A DNA stretch of 64,000 nucleotides from Gammaproteobacteria bacterium (GTDB lineage: Bacteria > Pseudomonadota > Gammaproteobacteria > Tenderiales > Tenderiaceae), in the NCBI GenBank assembly GCA_016200485.1, contig JACQEP010000019.1, forward strand, positions 36,324 through 100,323, written 5' to 3'. Both the position numbers and the translations under genes were made by a program. Below, piece by piece: positions 8,877-17,026 of the stretch. Under the pieces are notes generated by a model. That model saw only the letters and a list, made by a program, of their open reading frames with translations. It was not told the DNA's origin and ran no database searches. Every line of letters starts with the position of its first letter. The stretch's first letter is position 1.

Positions 8877-9395
8877 ATGACAAAAACCGGATCAATATTT
8901 GATCAACTGGAACAGTTGGGTAGTGGCACTTCTTATGCCGCACAGCTTGGCGACATGCTGGAACAGGTCGACATGTTCCGCGATCTCAATCGCCAGGATA
9001 TCGACCGTCTTGCCAGTTATGTGCAAGCCTATCAAGCCAAGCCAGGCTCGAAGTTGTTGCGGGAAGGCGACCGCGAATCGTATATGTTCATTCTGGTGGC
9101 AGGGAAACTTGATATTTTCAAGCAACAGGGCGAAGGTGGTGAGGAAAAGAAGATCGCCACTGTGCGCGCTGGAAAGACCATCGGCGAAATGTCGGTGATT
9201 GATGGCATGCCACATTCGGCTACCGTGGTTGTGGTCGAGTCCGCCAAGTTGTTACTGCTTACCAAACGCAACCTCGATCTGTTGACTGAGCAGGTCCCTG
9301 ATCTAGGTGTTAAATTGCTGCGGCGTTTGGCGCAGTTAATGAGTTTGCGTTTACGGCAGACCAGTGGTGTGTTGATCGATTATCTCAAGAGTTAA
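8877..9395 (+). CDS. Stand-alone cyclic-nucleotide-binding domain protein
   Basis: 172 residues made almost entirely of one Crp/Fnr-type cNMP-binding beta-roll (about residues 30-150) and a C-terminal helix, with no DNA-binding domain. The phosphate cassette reads IGEMSVIDGMPHSATVVV. Glu and Ser are kept, but the usual ligand Arg is His, so classical cAMP binding is doubtful. It may act as a regulatory or adaptor subunit. The DUF2835 gene follows after 11 bases. Confidence 0.8.
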   Translation: MTKTGSIFDQLEQLGSGTSYAAQLGDMLEQVDMFRDLNRQDIDRLASYVQAYQAKPGSKLLREGDRESYMFILVAGKLDIFKQQGEGGEEKKIATVRAGKTIGEMSVIDGMPHSATVVVVESAKLLLLTKRNLDLLTEQVPDLGVKLLRRLAQLMSLRLRQTSGVLIDYLKS

Positions 9396-9406
9396 GGTGT
9401 CGGTGA

Positions 9407-9640
9407 TTGGCTGCCTCACACAAAATTCAGGTTCGGCTTAATATTGCCCCTGATGTCTATGAAAGTTATTACCATGGCACTGTGCGGGAAGTGGTAGCCG
9501 TCAGTGTCGATGGCCGCAGGTTGCGATTTCCGGCCAATATCCTGCAATCATTCGTGTTGCATGACGGGGTGAATGGTCTGTTTGAAATCGAATTTAATCA
9601 AGACAATAAGTTTATCGCAATTCGGCGTGTTGAAGGTTAA
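9407..9640 (+). CDS. DUF2835 family small protein
   Basis: A 77-residue protein matching the DUF2835 family by its layout: VRLNIAPDVYESYYHGTVREV, then GRRLRFPANILQSFV, HDGVNGLFEIEF and a short C-terminal strand. The start used is TTG at 9407; no ATG fits in frame. It lies between the cNMP-domain gene and mazG on the same strand with short gaps, so co-transcription is likely. The function of the family is unknown. Confidence 0.75.
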   Translation: MAASHKIQVRLNIAPDVYESYYHGTVREVVAVSVDGRRLRFPANILQSFVLHDGVNGLFEIEFNQDNKFIAIRRVEG

Positions 9641-9663
9641 ATTTTTAAATTCTTAGGATTGTC

Positions 9664-10464
9664 ATGCAACGATTATTAACGATAATGGCGCAGCTGCGCG
9701 ATCCTGAGACAGGCTGCCCCTGGGATCGAGAGCAAACCTTTGCCACAATACTGCCGTACACTCTGGAAGAGGCCTACGAAGTCGCCGATGCGATTGATCA
9801 GCAGGATATGGCTGCATTGCGCGCCGAACTGGGCGATTTACTATTTCAGGTGGTATTTCACACACGCATGGCCGAAGAGGCCGGCGAGTTCAATTTTAAT
9901 GATGTTGTCGCTGAAATTAGCGCCAAACTAACGCGTCGTCATCCGCATGTTTTTGGCGAGGCAAAGATTGCCGATGCCGGTGCGCAAACCGTGGCCTGGG
10001 AACAATACAAACAATCTGAACGCCAGGCCAAAGCGATAGGAAATCAGCGCCCGGCCAGTATCCTTGATGATGTGCCGCGCGCCTTGCCCGGTTTGTTGCG
10101 CGCAGTGAAATTGCAGCGTCGTGCGGCGCGGGTCGGCTTCGACTGGCCGGATCTGGGGCCAGTGCTAGCCAAGATCGAAGAAGAATTGCAGGAAATTCGA
10201 GAAGAATTGGCGTCTGGTGCTGATCATGCACGGATGACGCATGAAGTCGGTGATTTATTGTTCGCCTGTGCCAATCTGGCGCGGCATGTCGGTGTTGATC
10301 CTGAAGTGGCGATGCGCGGCATTAACGAACGTTTTGAATGGCGATTCCGGCGGATTGAAGCGTTGTTGCAGGCGAAAGGGCGTTCAGTGGAGCAGTCTAC
10401 GCTGGAAGAGATGGATGCTTTATGGGATCAGGCAAAGCTTGAGGAAAAAGAGAACAGAAAATGA
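9664..10464 (+). CDS. mazG: Nucleoside triphosphate pyrophosphohydrolase MazG
   Basis: A house-cleaning enzyme that hydrolyses (d)NTPs to monophosphates and pyrophosphate. 266 residues with two MazG modules, as usual. The first has LRDPETGCPWDREQTF, LEEAYEVADAI and ELGDLLFQVVFH, giving the EExxE/ExxD metal ligands. The second has IEEELQEIREEL and EVGDLLFACANLARH. Its stop overlaps the start of the multihaem protein gene by 4 bases (ATGA). Confidence 0.95.
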   Translation: MQRLLTIMAQLRDPETGCPWDREQTFATILPYTLEEAYEVADAIDQQDMAALRAELGDLLFQVVFHTRMAEEAGEFNFNDVVAEISAKLTRRHPHVFGEAKIADAGAQTVAWEQYKQSERQAKAIGNQRPASILDDVPRALPGLLRAVKLQRRAARVGFDWPDLGPVLAKIEEELQEIREELASGADHARMTHEVGDLLFACANLARHVGVDPEVAMRGINERFEWRFRRIEALLQAKGRSVEQSTLEEMDALWDQAKLEEKENRK

Positions 10465-11780
10465 AGTGGCTAGTTAACATTGGCTTGGTGTTGTCAGTCC
10501 TCTTGTCTGTCTCTGCACAGGCGACGATTGATATTGTCTATTCCGGCAACATTGATGGCGAGCTGGAACCTTGCGGATGCGCCGTCGAAGGTAATCTCGG
10601 TGGTATTCTGCGCCACGCCACGACTGTGGATCGCCTGCGGCAAGAACATCCGGATTTATTTGTGATCTCTGCCGGCGGCCTGATTGCGAGCGCCGTGCCG
10701 CAAGATCGGTTGACGTCGGAATATATTCTCAAAGGCTTTGCACGGTTGGGATACGATGCAGTGGGTGTGCAGTGGAGCGATTTGGCTTATAGCGAAACAT
10801 TCACCCGGCAATCGCCCATTCCCTGGGTGGCAAGTAACTGGCTGGGCGCTGGTTTTGAACACGAAAAAGTCATCGCCAAAGGCAAAACCAAAATCGCCTT
10901 TTTCTCCTGGCTCGATCCGGCACAATCACCGCACCTGGCAATGAAAGGGAGGGAGCGTGTGGTTGAAGAGAGGTTGATTGCGTTAACCAAACGGTTACGC
11001 CAAGCGCAGCACAAAGGCATGCTCACGGTGTTAACAACGAGTATGACGCTACAAGAGGCTAAGGCACAGCTGCCATTGCGTTATGTCGATGTACTCACCA
11101 TTCGTGCTGCCTACGAGGTGTACGGCGAACCGCAAAAGATTGGTAAGACGCTAGTGTTGCAGCCTGGTTCGCGTGGTATGCGTTTGGGTCATATCGCGCT
11201 GGAGCGTGGTCGGGATGGTCGCATCCAGAACTGGCGCAATGAAACGATCCCCATGCCGCCCGCCGTGCCGGATGCTGCACGTATGGCAGATTGGTATGCC
11301 GCATACACTGCGCAATTGAAGAGCGACTACGAAGCGCGCACCACCCTGCTCAAGGCGCGGCAATCCGACGGTTCACCCTACGCCGGTGCCGAGTCATGCC
11401 AATCCTGTCATATCGAGAATCATGCGATCTGGCAGGAGACAAAACATAGCCGCGCCTTTAGTAAATTGGAAGGCGTCAACAAGGCCTTTGATCCGAACTG
11501 CATCGGTTGCCACAGCGTTGGGTTTAACCAAGACGGGGGTTTTATCGATCTTGAAGCCACCGAATCGTTGGCCAATGTCCAGTGCGAAAACTGCCACGGC
11601 GCGGCACGGGCCCATGCCGAGTCGGGTGGCCAAAAGAAGACCGCCAATGTTGGCTGGCAACCCAAGCAAATGTGCGCCCAGTGTCATGATCGCAAACACA
11701 GCCCCGGTTTTGATTTTGACCGTTATTGGCCCAAGATACGCCATGGCGGCATCAAGCAAAATCCTCTTGACAAGCAATAG
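10461..11780 (+). CDS. Exported tetrahaem cytochrome with 5'-nucleotidase-like N-terminal domain
   Basis: 439 residues with a signal peptide (MKWLVNIGLVLSVLLSVSAQ). The N-terminal 260 residues resemble UshA/SoxB-type metallophosphatase-fold proteins (IDIVYSGNIDGELEPCGC, NLGGILRHAT) but lack an obvious full set of metal ligands. The C-terminal part carries four CXXCH haem sites: CQSCH near 313, CIGCH near 347, CENCH near 374 and CAQCH near 405, like cytochrome c554-type domains. It should be periplasmic and redox-active. The substrate is unknown. Translational coupling to mazG is probably positional rather than functional. A strong terminator follows. Confidence 0.82.
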   Translation: MKWLVNIGLVLSVLLSVSAQATIDIVYSGNIDGELEPCGCAVEGNLGGILRHATTVDRLRQEHPDLFVISAGGLIASAVPQDRLTSEYILKGFARLGYDAVGVQWSDLAYSETFTRQSPIPWVASNWLGAGFEHEKVIAKGKTKIAFFSWLDPAQSPHLAMKGRERVVEERLIALTKRLRQAQHKGMLTVLTTSMTLQEAKAQLPLRYVDVLTIRAAYEVYGEPQKIGKTLVLQPGSRGMRLGHIALERGRDGRIQNWRNETIPMPPAVPDAARMADWYAAYTAQLKSDYEARTTLLKARQSDGSPYAGAESCQSCHIENHAIWQETKHSRAFSKLEGVNKAFDPNCIGCHSVGFNQDGGFIDLEATESLANVQCENCHGAARAHAESGGQKKTANVGWQPKQMCAQCHDRKHSPGFDFDRYWPKIRHGGIKQNPLDKQ

Positions 11781-11929
11781 TCATTCAACGCAAATTAGCA
11801 ACATGATTAATTTTCTGCATATGCCGCGAGCCGCAAAGCGTTGCACCCGAGTAGTGTGGGGCAAGGTGGGTGCATCTGCGTATATGGAGGGATGGTCGGT
11901 TTAGCTACTGATTGATACAAGAAATCCTG

Positions 11930-11966
11930 AAAAGGCCGCAGATGCGAATAGCACTGCGGCCTTTTT
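11930..11966 (+). terminator. Rho-independent terminator
   Basis: A 12-bp perfect stem (AAAAGGCCGCAG with CTGCGGCCTTTT), a 12-base loop and a T-run lie about 150 bases after the tetrahaem cytochrome gene. The intervening 149 bases hold no gene that I recognise. Confidence 0.85.
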
Positions 11967-11980
11967 GTTTTGGTGTTGGT

Positions 11981-12132
11981 TCACCACAGAGACACGGAGC
12001 ACACAGAGGTTTTGAGCGAGTCAGTATTAGTTTTCAATCGGCAGCCTGGGACATTATTTGGGAACGTAATACTGGTAGGAGTCGCAAAGCACCCGCATGC
12101 AACCTTCTATGTGCTCCGTGTCTCTGTGGTGA
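11981..12132. repeat. Intergenic element with 23-bp perfect inverted repeats
   Basis: Arms at 11981-12003 and 12110-12132 are exact reverse complements (starting TCACCACAGAGACACGGAGC) and enclose about 106 bases. This CACAGAGACACGGAG type of sequence recurs in many bacterial genomes as dispersed intergenic repeats. The right arm ends about 20 bases before the ribosome binding site of the DMT permease gene, so it probably lies in its leader. Confidence 0.8.
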
Positions 12133-12163
12133 GAAGTTATTTTTAAAGATAGAGGAAAATGAA

Positions 12164-13048
12164 ATGTCAGTTCCAGCCGCCTATTTGGGCGTGATATTAA
12201 TCTGGTCCACTACACCGCTCGCCATCCAGTGGAGCAGCAGTGGCGTTGGCTTCATGTTTGGCCTGACGGCGCGCATGACGCTCGGCGCCGTGTTATGCGC
12301 GCTATTGCTGTTGGTACTGCGTCAACCGATCGCTTGGCATGATGCTGCGCGCCGTACCTATCTATTTGCTGGGGTAGCGCTCTACGGCGCGATGCTGAGT
12401 GTTTACTGGGCGGCGCAATATATCCCATCGGGATTGGTATCAGTGGTATACGGCTTGACCCCCATCGTCACCTCGATTTTCGCTGCCATATGGCTCGGTG
12501 AACGCGCATTTCAGGCGCATAAACTAATGGGCATCGGTTTCGGCATCGTTGGGCTGGTGATTATCTTTCACCCCAGCGGCGAGCTTGAACACAACATGGT
12601 GTTGGGTGTGATGGGGGTCTTGATGTCAGTGATCATTCACAGTGCCAGCATGGTGTGGGTCAAACGGCTCGGCGCGCAAGTCTCGGCGGTTGCGGTGACG
12701 GGCGGCGCATTGTGGGTCGCTTTGGCTTTATATCTGGTCACTTGGTTTGTGCTTGATGGGCAGCTGCCAAATGCAATACCGGATCGCACCGTGAATGCCA
12801 TTCTCTATCTTGGCGTAATGGGATCGGTAGTCGGTTTTGTGCTGTTTTATTACGCACTCAAACATGTCAGCGCCGGCGGCATGGCTTTGCTTACACTGGT
12901 AACACCAGTGCTGGCACTGGCCATGGGGCATTTGCTCAACGGCGAAGTGCTCGCTATGCAAACACTGTATGGAGCCGGGATCATTCTTGCCGGACTGGCA
13001 ATACATCAGTGGGGTGATAAGGTATTTTCTCGTCCACTAAAACCATGA
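12164..13048 (+). CDS. EamA/DMT-superfamily permease
   Basis: 294 residues with about ten hydrophobic segments in two EamA repeats (roughly residues 5-130 and 145-285). Typical motifs are SVYWAAQYIPSGLVSVVYGLTPIVTSIFA split across the first repeat, and HVSAGGMALLTLVTPVLALA in the second. An inner-membrane exporter or importer of small metabolites is likely; the substrate cannot be told. The start is the ATG at 12164, preceded by AGAGGA 7 bases away. The frame is open further upstream, but that part runs through the inverted repeat and has no membrane character. Confidence 0.88.
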   Translation: MSVPAAYLGVILIWSTTPLAIQWSSSGVGFMFGLTARMTLGAVLCALLLLVLRQPIAWHDAARRTYLFAGVALYGAMLSVYWAAQYIPSGLVSVVYGLTPIVTSIFAAIWLGERAFQAHKLMGIGFGIVGLVIIFHPSGELEHNMVLGVMGVLMSVIIHSASMVWVKRLGAQVSAVAVTGGALWVALALYLVTWFVLDGQLPNAIPDRTVNAILYLGVMGSVVGFVLFYYALKHVSAGGMALLTLVTPVLALAMGHLLNGEVLAMQTLYGAGIILAGLAIHQWGDKVFSRPLKP

Positions 13049-13059
13049 GCCACAAACTG

Positions 13060-13088
13060 CCCTCTCAGCTAGAGAGGGGCAACTTTTT
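13060..13088 (+). terminator. Probable terminator after the DMT permease gene
   Basis: A 7-bp stem (CCCTCTC with GAGAGGG) and 5-base loop start 11 bases after the stop codon. A TTTTT run follows 5 bases beyond the stem. Confidence 0.5.
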
Positions 13089-13316
13089 GATTTAATGAGC
13101 GTATTTGAGCCTCACTAAATCAATATGGAAACTTTACGCGCGTGAGCTATGGTTATGGGTGGAGGCTAGTCATTATTGCCTTAACAAAATCCGAGATGTT
13201 TATCCGGTAGCTAAAAAATGATCTGGTTAAGTGCCCGCCCACAATCGTTCTTCCATAAACGGAGTGGCGGAATCACTGCTCGGAAATCAGCCTATCTATA
13301 TGTAAAGGAGAATGTC

Positions 13317-13853
13317 ATGACAGAAGCCGTCAAATCCAAAGAAACCCAAAAAGATATTACCAAAGCATCAGAGAAGGAAATGCGGCCGCGCGCCATGAGC
13401 GCTTTGTCACCGTTTGACGAAATGGATCGTCTGTTTGATTCCTTCTTCAACCGTCCCTTGGGGCGTAGCTGGATGCATCCCCTGGGCTTACATTGGCCCA
13501 CCTTGCCGGAATTCAAGCAACCCTTCGAAGGCCGTACGCCCAAGGTCGACGTCATCGACCGGCAAAACGAAATTGTCGTGCGTGCCGAACTGCCGGGCGT
13601 TAACAAGGATAATCTGGATGTCTCGCTGAGTGACAACACCGTCACCATCCGTGCCAGCACCAGATATGAGAGCAAAGAAGAAAAGGGCGATTATTATCGC
13701 TGCGAAACCAGCCACGGCGAATTTGCACGTACTGTTAGTTTGCCGGGAGATGTCGATGTCAACAAGGCTACAGCATCCTTCAAAGACGGCTTGCTCGAGC
13801 TCACTCTGCCAAAGGTGGAAAGTTCAAAGCGGAGGACGATTAAAATTGAGTAA
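13317..13853 (+). CDS. Hsp20 / alpha-crystallin small heat-shock protein
   Basis: A 178-residue ATP-independent holdase chaperone. The Lys/Glu-rich N-terminus is followed by SPFDEMDRLFDSFF and the alpha-crystallin domain (about residues 78-175): TPKVDVIDRQNEIVVRAELP, then GVNKDNLDVSLSDNTVTI, FARTVSLPGDVD and ASFKDGLLELTLPK. The ATG at 13317 is chosen because AAAGGAG ends 6 bases upstream. An earlier frame start lacks such a site. A strong terminator follows, so the gene is a single unit. No sigma-32 promoter was identified by eye. Confidence 0.93.
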   Translation: MTEAVKSKETQKDITKASEKEMRPRAMSALSPFDEMDRLFDSFFNRPLGRSWMHPLGLHWPTLPEFKQPFEGRTPKVDVIDRQNEIVVRAELPGVNKDNLDVSLSDNTVTIRASTRYESKEEKGDYYRCETSHGEFARTVSLPGDVDVNKATASFKDGLLELTLPKVESSKRRTIKIE

Positions 13854-13878
13854 CGGATTGATCCTTAAAGGTTGTGCA

Positions 13879-13909
13879 AAAAGAAATCCGGCATTGCCGG
13901 ATTTCTTTT
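13879..13909 (+). terminator. Rho-independent terminator after the Hsp20 gene
   Basis: A 14-bp stem (AAAAGAAATCCGGC with GCCGGATTTCTTTT), a 3-base loop and a terminal T-run lie 26 bases after the stop codon. Confidence 0.88.
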
Positions 13910-14019
13910 ATAGTCAATCAAAGAAAATCTATATACTATTCCGATAATGCTTTGAATAACCCGCAGTAATAAGTAGTTGCAGAACCTAACCTGAGATTGT
14001 TTATTATTCTGGGAGCACT

Positions 14020-14418
14020 ATGAGCAGACAAATTTACGTAAATGTACCTGTAAAGGATCTTGCGAGATCAAAGGCGTTTTTTTCGAATCTTGGATTTTCA
14101 TTTAAATCTCAGTTTACCAATGATGTTGCGGCATGCCTGGTCGTCAGTGATAATAGCTTCGTCATGCTTCTTACTGAGCAGTTTTTTCAAACATTTACCT
14201 CCAAGGCAATTTCAAATGCGAAAGACAGCACTGAAGTACTTATTTGTCTTTCTTGCGAAAGCCGCGCAGAGATCGATGATCTTGTTCGCAAAGCCGTAAA
14301 TGCCGGCGGCTCAGCGCCACGTAGCCCACAAGATCACGGGTTCATGTATAGCCATGGGTTTGAAGACGTTGATGGGCACATCTGGGAGCTCATTTACATC
14401 GAGCCTGTTAAAAACTAA
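14020..14418 (+). CDS. VOC/glyoxalase-family protein
   Basis: 132 residues with the two beta-alpha-beta-beta-beta modules of the vicinal oxygen chelate fold: IYVNVPVKDLARSKAFFSNLGF at the start, and GFMYSHGFEDVDGHIWELIYI at the end. These resemble extradiol dioxygenase/glyoxalase-like proteins often annotated as lactoylglutathione lyases. Candidate metal ligands are His in YSHGF and Glu in WELIY. The substrate is unknown. GGGAG lies 5 bases before the ATG. The gene stands alone. Confidence 0.82.
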   Translation: MSRQIYVNVPVKDLARSKAFFSNLGFSFKSQFTNDVAACLVVSDNSFVMLLTEQFFQTFTSKAISNAKDSTEVLICLSCESRAEIDDLVRKAVNAGGSAPRSPQDHGFMYSHGFEDVDGHIWELIYIEPVKN

Positions 14419-14586
14419 AACGAATTGAGGCGCAACCACGCCCATATATTGTTGGGCTGTCAGGGGCAGATTTCTGAGCGAAACTCTGGCCGAGATTGCA
14501 TGTGCTTTATTCTCCTGCTATAAGCAATAAATCTTCCCAGGTTTGCGATATAATGCGGCGTTTAAAGCATGGTCTAAAGGTAAACA

Positions 14587-15168
14587 ATGAGCACAGAAAA
14601 AGCATTACGCGCGCGCAGCGAATCTAAATGTGAATTATGTGGCGCAACGGAGGGCTTGGGTGTATATGAAGTGCCTCCGAGTTCAAAGGGTGACGCAGAT
14701 GGGTGTGTGCTGATTTGTGAAGCGTGCCGCGAACAAATTGAAAATCCGGAGAAGGTCGATGTTAATCACTGGCGTTGTCTGAACGAGAGTATGTGGAGCC
14801 AGGTACCTGCGGTGCAAGTGATGGCGTGGCGCATGCTTAAGCGGTTGAGTGCTGAAGGCTGGCCGCAGGATTTGCTTGATATGCTCTATTTGGATGAGGC
14901 GACTTTAGCCTGGGCGCAAGCGGCGGGCGAAAAAGAAAGTATCGAAGAGGAAGTCAAGCATGTCGATAGTTTCGGCGTGGTGCTTGAGGCGGGCGATACG
15001 GTAACGTTGATCAAGGATCTGGATGTTAAAGGGGCTAATTTCACAGCGAAGCGTGGCACGGCGGTGCGCGGGATTTCGCTGGTGGTCAATAACCCTGAGC
15101 AGATTGAGGGCCGTGTGAATAGCCAGCAGATTGTGATTCTGACGAAGTTTGTTAAGAAGTCTAACTAA
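14587..15168 (+). CDS. PhnA-domain zinc-ribbon protein
   Basis: 193 residues. The N-terminus carries a zinc ribbon (CELCGATEGL, then LICEACREQI). The C-terminal 70 residues form the PhnA/YjdM domain (SFGVVLEAGDTVTLIKDLDV, KGANFTAKRGTAVRGI, QQIVILTKFVKK). Despite the old name, this family is not shown to be a phosphonoacetate hydrolase, and its role is unclear. A TATAAT sequence lies at 14549-14554, 33 bases before the ATG, and could be the -10 element. A palindromic repeat begins 4 bases after the stop codon. Confidence 0.85.
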   Translation: MSTEKALRARSESKCELCGATEGLGVYEVPPSSKGDADGCVLICEACREQIENPEKVDVNHWRCLNESMWSQVPAVQVMAWRMLKRLSAEGWPQDLLDMLYLDEATLAWAQAAGEKESIEEEVKHVDSFGVVLEAGDTVTLIKDLDVKGANFTAKRGTAVRGISLVVNNPEQIEGRVNSQQIVILTKFVKKSN

Positions 15169-15171
15169 ATA

Positions 15172-15199
15172 GTAGGGGCGATTAATGAATCGTCCCTAC
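15172..15199. repeat. 28-bp intergenic palindrome, family A copy 1
   Basis: A near-perfect palindrome with arms GTAGGGGCGATT and AATCGTCCCTAC. Near-identical copies lie at 30967-30994 and about 50602-50626. All three sit at 3' ends of genes, as expected for a REP-like dispersed repeat. Confidence 0.85.
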
Positions 15200-15350
15200 G
15201 CTTAATTTTCGCCCACCTGTTATGTATATGTAAAAGGGACATCCCCTGGTTCGCGTTCAGCTGGCCATTAATAAAAATCGGATTCCTGACGATATGTTTT
15301 CAGGGTTATGGGTTTTTGTTGAGCAATCTGAATATCTAAGGGAGTAATTT

Positions 15351-16001
15351 ATGGTGTCAATCAATCATAAAATGCGCTTGTTGGCCGCTGCGGCGGTGGT
15401 GGTAATGAGTGGTTATGGCGTTGGCGCCTATGCGGTACCGACGGGGGATGCCAAAGCCGGTGAGGAAAAGGCGGGGTTGTGCGGGGGGTGTCATGGGCCT
15501 GATGGCAATAGCGAAGATGCCAATAATCCTCGTTTGGCGGGACAGTACGCGGGTTATATCGCCAAGCAGGTGAAGGATTTCAAGGCGGCGCTGCGTGCCA
15601 ATAATGACACGATGGCCGGCATGGCGGCTACGGTGGAGGCTGATCAGGATGCCTGGGATATCGGAGCCTATTTTTCGCAACAAAAAATGAAGGGTAGCTT
15701 GACGCAACCTAATAAAGATCTGGTGGCTGCGGGGGAGAAAATATTCCGTAATGGGAATATCGAAAGTGGTGTTTTCCCGTGCATTAGCTGTCATGGTGAG
15801 TCAGGTAAGGGCAAGTCCGGAAGTAATTCGGTTTTTCCCGTAATTGGTGGTCAGCATCGTGATTACATCATTAAGCAGTTGAAGGATTTTCGTACCGATA
15901 CCCGTACCAATGATCCGGCCTGGATGATGAACATGGTGGCCAAAAAGCTGACCGACAAGGAGATTGAAGCGCTGGCGGAGTATCTTTCCTCAAAGCTTTA
16001 A
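15351..16001 (+). CDS. Cytochrome c4, dihaem periplasmic electron carrier
   Basis: A 216-residue dihaem cytochrome of the c4 type, moving electrons from the bc1 complex to terminal oxidases. The signal peptide ends near residue 29 (GYGVGAYA). Two similar cytochrome c domains follow, with haem sites CGGCH (residues 44-48) and CISCH (144-148) and Met-containing axial-ligand loops (NDTMAGMAATV and AWMMNMVAKKL). Both carry the QxxYIxxQxKDF helix (AGYIAKQVKDF and RDYIIKQLKDF). AAGGGAG lies 9-10 bases before the ATG. A terminator shared with the convergent M28 gene follows. Confidence 0.93.
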   Translation: MVSINHKMRLLAAAAVVVMSGYGVGAYAVPTGDAKAGEEKAGLCGGCHGPDGNSEDANNPRLAGQYAGYIAKQVKDFKAALRANNDTMAGMAATVEADQDAWDIGAYFSQQKMKGSLTQPNKDLVAAGEKIFRNGNIESGVFPCISCHGESGKGKSGSNSVFPVIGGQHRDYIIKQLKDFRTDTRTNDPAWMMNMVAKKLTDKEIEALAEYLSSKL

Positions 16002-16021
16002 TTTGATGTGAAGGTGGTGTT

Positions 16022-16049
16022 AAAAAGGCGGGCTTAGTCTCGCCTTTTT
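16022..16049. terminator. Bidirectional Rho-independent terminator
   Basis: AAAAAGGCG pairs with CGCCTTTTT around a 10-base loop, with A and T runs on both sides. It lies between the convergent cytochrome c4 and M28 peptidase genes and can serve both. Confidence 0.85.
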
Positions 16050-16055
16050 TATTAA

Positions 16056-16931
16056 CTATCTATTCGCCAACTCTGCAATCGCATTAATCAAACCGATTGT
16101 GACTTGGGCGAAGGGGAAGTATTGCAATTTGTCTGGCGTGTCTTTATTGGAGTGATAGAACGGATAGCGATAGGGTGCGGTATCTGTGACCATGATGGCG
16201 CGGTAACCATGTAACCAGAAGGCGCTGTGGTCGCTTAAAGCGACTCCTGGGACGAAGGCAGGGGCGGCAATGCGATGTGCCGGAAAATTACTATTTTTGC
16301 GAAATAGGCCATATACCTGCTTCAGCGCGGCACGTGAGCCAAGGTTGGAGACGAAGGCGACAAAATTGCCGCGATCCGGGTACAAAAATTTGAGGAACCT
16401 CGGGTATAGCTGGCTTCCCGGCGCATCGATGTAATAACCGATAGTTTCGAGGATGATGGCAAGCTTGATTTTGTCGCCTTGTTGCCGGGCGCGGTGGGCG
16501 TAAACGTAGCTGCCCATCTTGTCGGTGTTGAAAAATGGCGGTTCTTCATTGGCAAAAAAGACAAAGCGCACGGTGCGCCGTGTTTGAAAGCGGGTAAAGG
16601 CGCGTGCCAGTTCCAATGTGGCAGCAACACCGCTGCCGTTATCGTTGGCGCCGGGGCTGTCGATAACGCTGTCGTAATGGGCGCCAACAACAATGATATC
16701 GCCAGGTTTGTCGGAGCCGTGACGAATGACTTCCAGGTTGGCGCAAGTGATTCCCTTGACTTTGTACTCCTGGCGCAAAACTTGATAACCCATTTTGGTC
16801 AGCGTTTCGGAGATGTAGGTTGCGGCTTTGTTCAAGCCTTGGGCGTGGGCAATGTTACGTTGGCCACAATCAGTAGCGAGTGCAGTCACGTGGTGTTTAA
16901 GAAACTGACTGATTATTTCTTCATTGGCCAT
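16056..16931 (-). CDS. M28-family zinc aminopeptidase-like protein
   Basis: 291 residues of the M28 peptidase family. Dinuclear zinc ligands are visible: His in VVGAHYDSV, Asp in SPGANDNGSGVAATLELA, Glu pair in FFANEEPPFF and a late His in YPFYHSNKDTPDKL. Another Asp in ALSDHSAFW is conserved in relatives. No signal peptide is evident from this ATG, so the enzyme looks cytoplasmic or is a short form of a usually exported family. It faces the cytochrome c4 gene and shares its terminator. Confidence 0.88.
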   Translation of the reverse strand: MANEEIISQFLKHHVTALATDCGQRNIAHAQGLNKAATYISETLTKMGYQVLRQEYKVKGITCANLEVIRHGSDKPGDIIVVGAHYDSVIDSPGANDNGSGVAATLELARAFTRFQTRRTVRFVFFANEEPPFFNTDKMGSYVYAHRARQQGDKIKLAIILETIGYYIDAPGSQLYPRFLKFLYPDRGNFVAFVSNLGSRAALKQVYGLFRKNSNFPAHRIAAPAFVPGVALSDHSAFWLHGYRAIMVTDTAPYRYPFYHSNKDTPDKLQYFPFAQVTIGLINAIAELANR

Positions 16932-17026
16932 GATGATTGAGCGATTTTGGGAGATGCCTATCAGTATAGCTTATAGCGCCTGTGTGCTCGCAAAAATGAG
17001 GAATTGCGCACAAATCAACGCATGAA

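Noticed and set aside
11386..11904. Long alternative frame across the tetrahaem cytochrome gene
   Set aside because: It lies mostly in another frame of a gene with clear haem motifs and a signal peptide, and encodes no recognisable domain.
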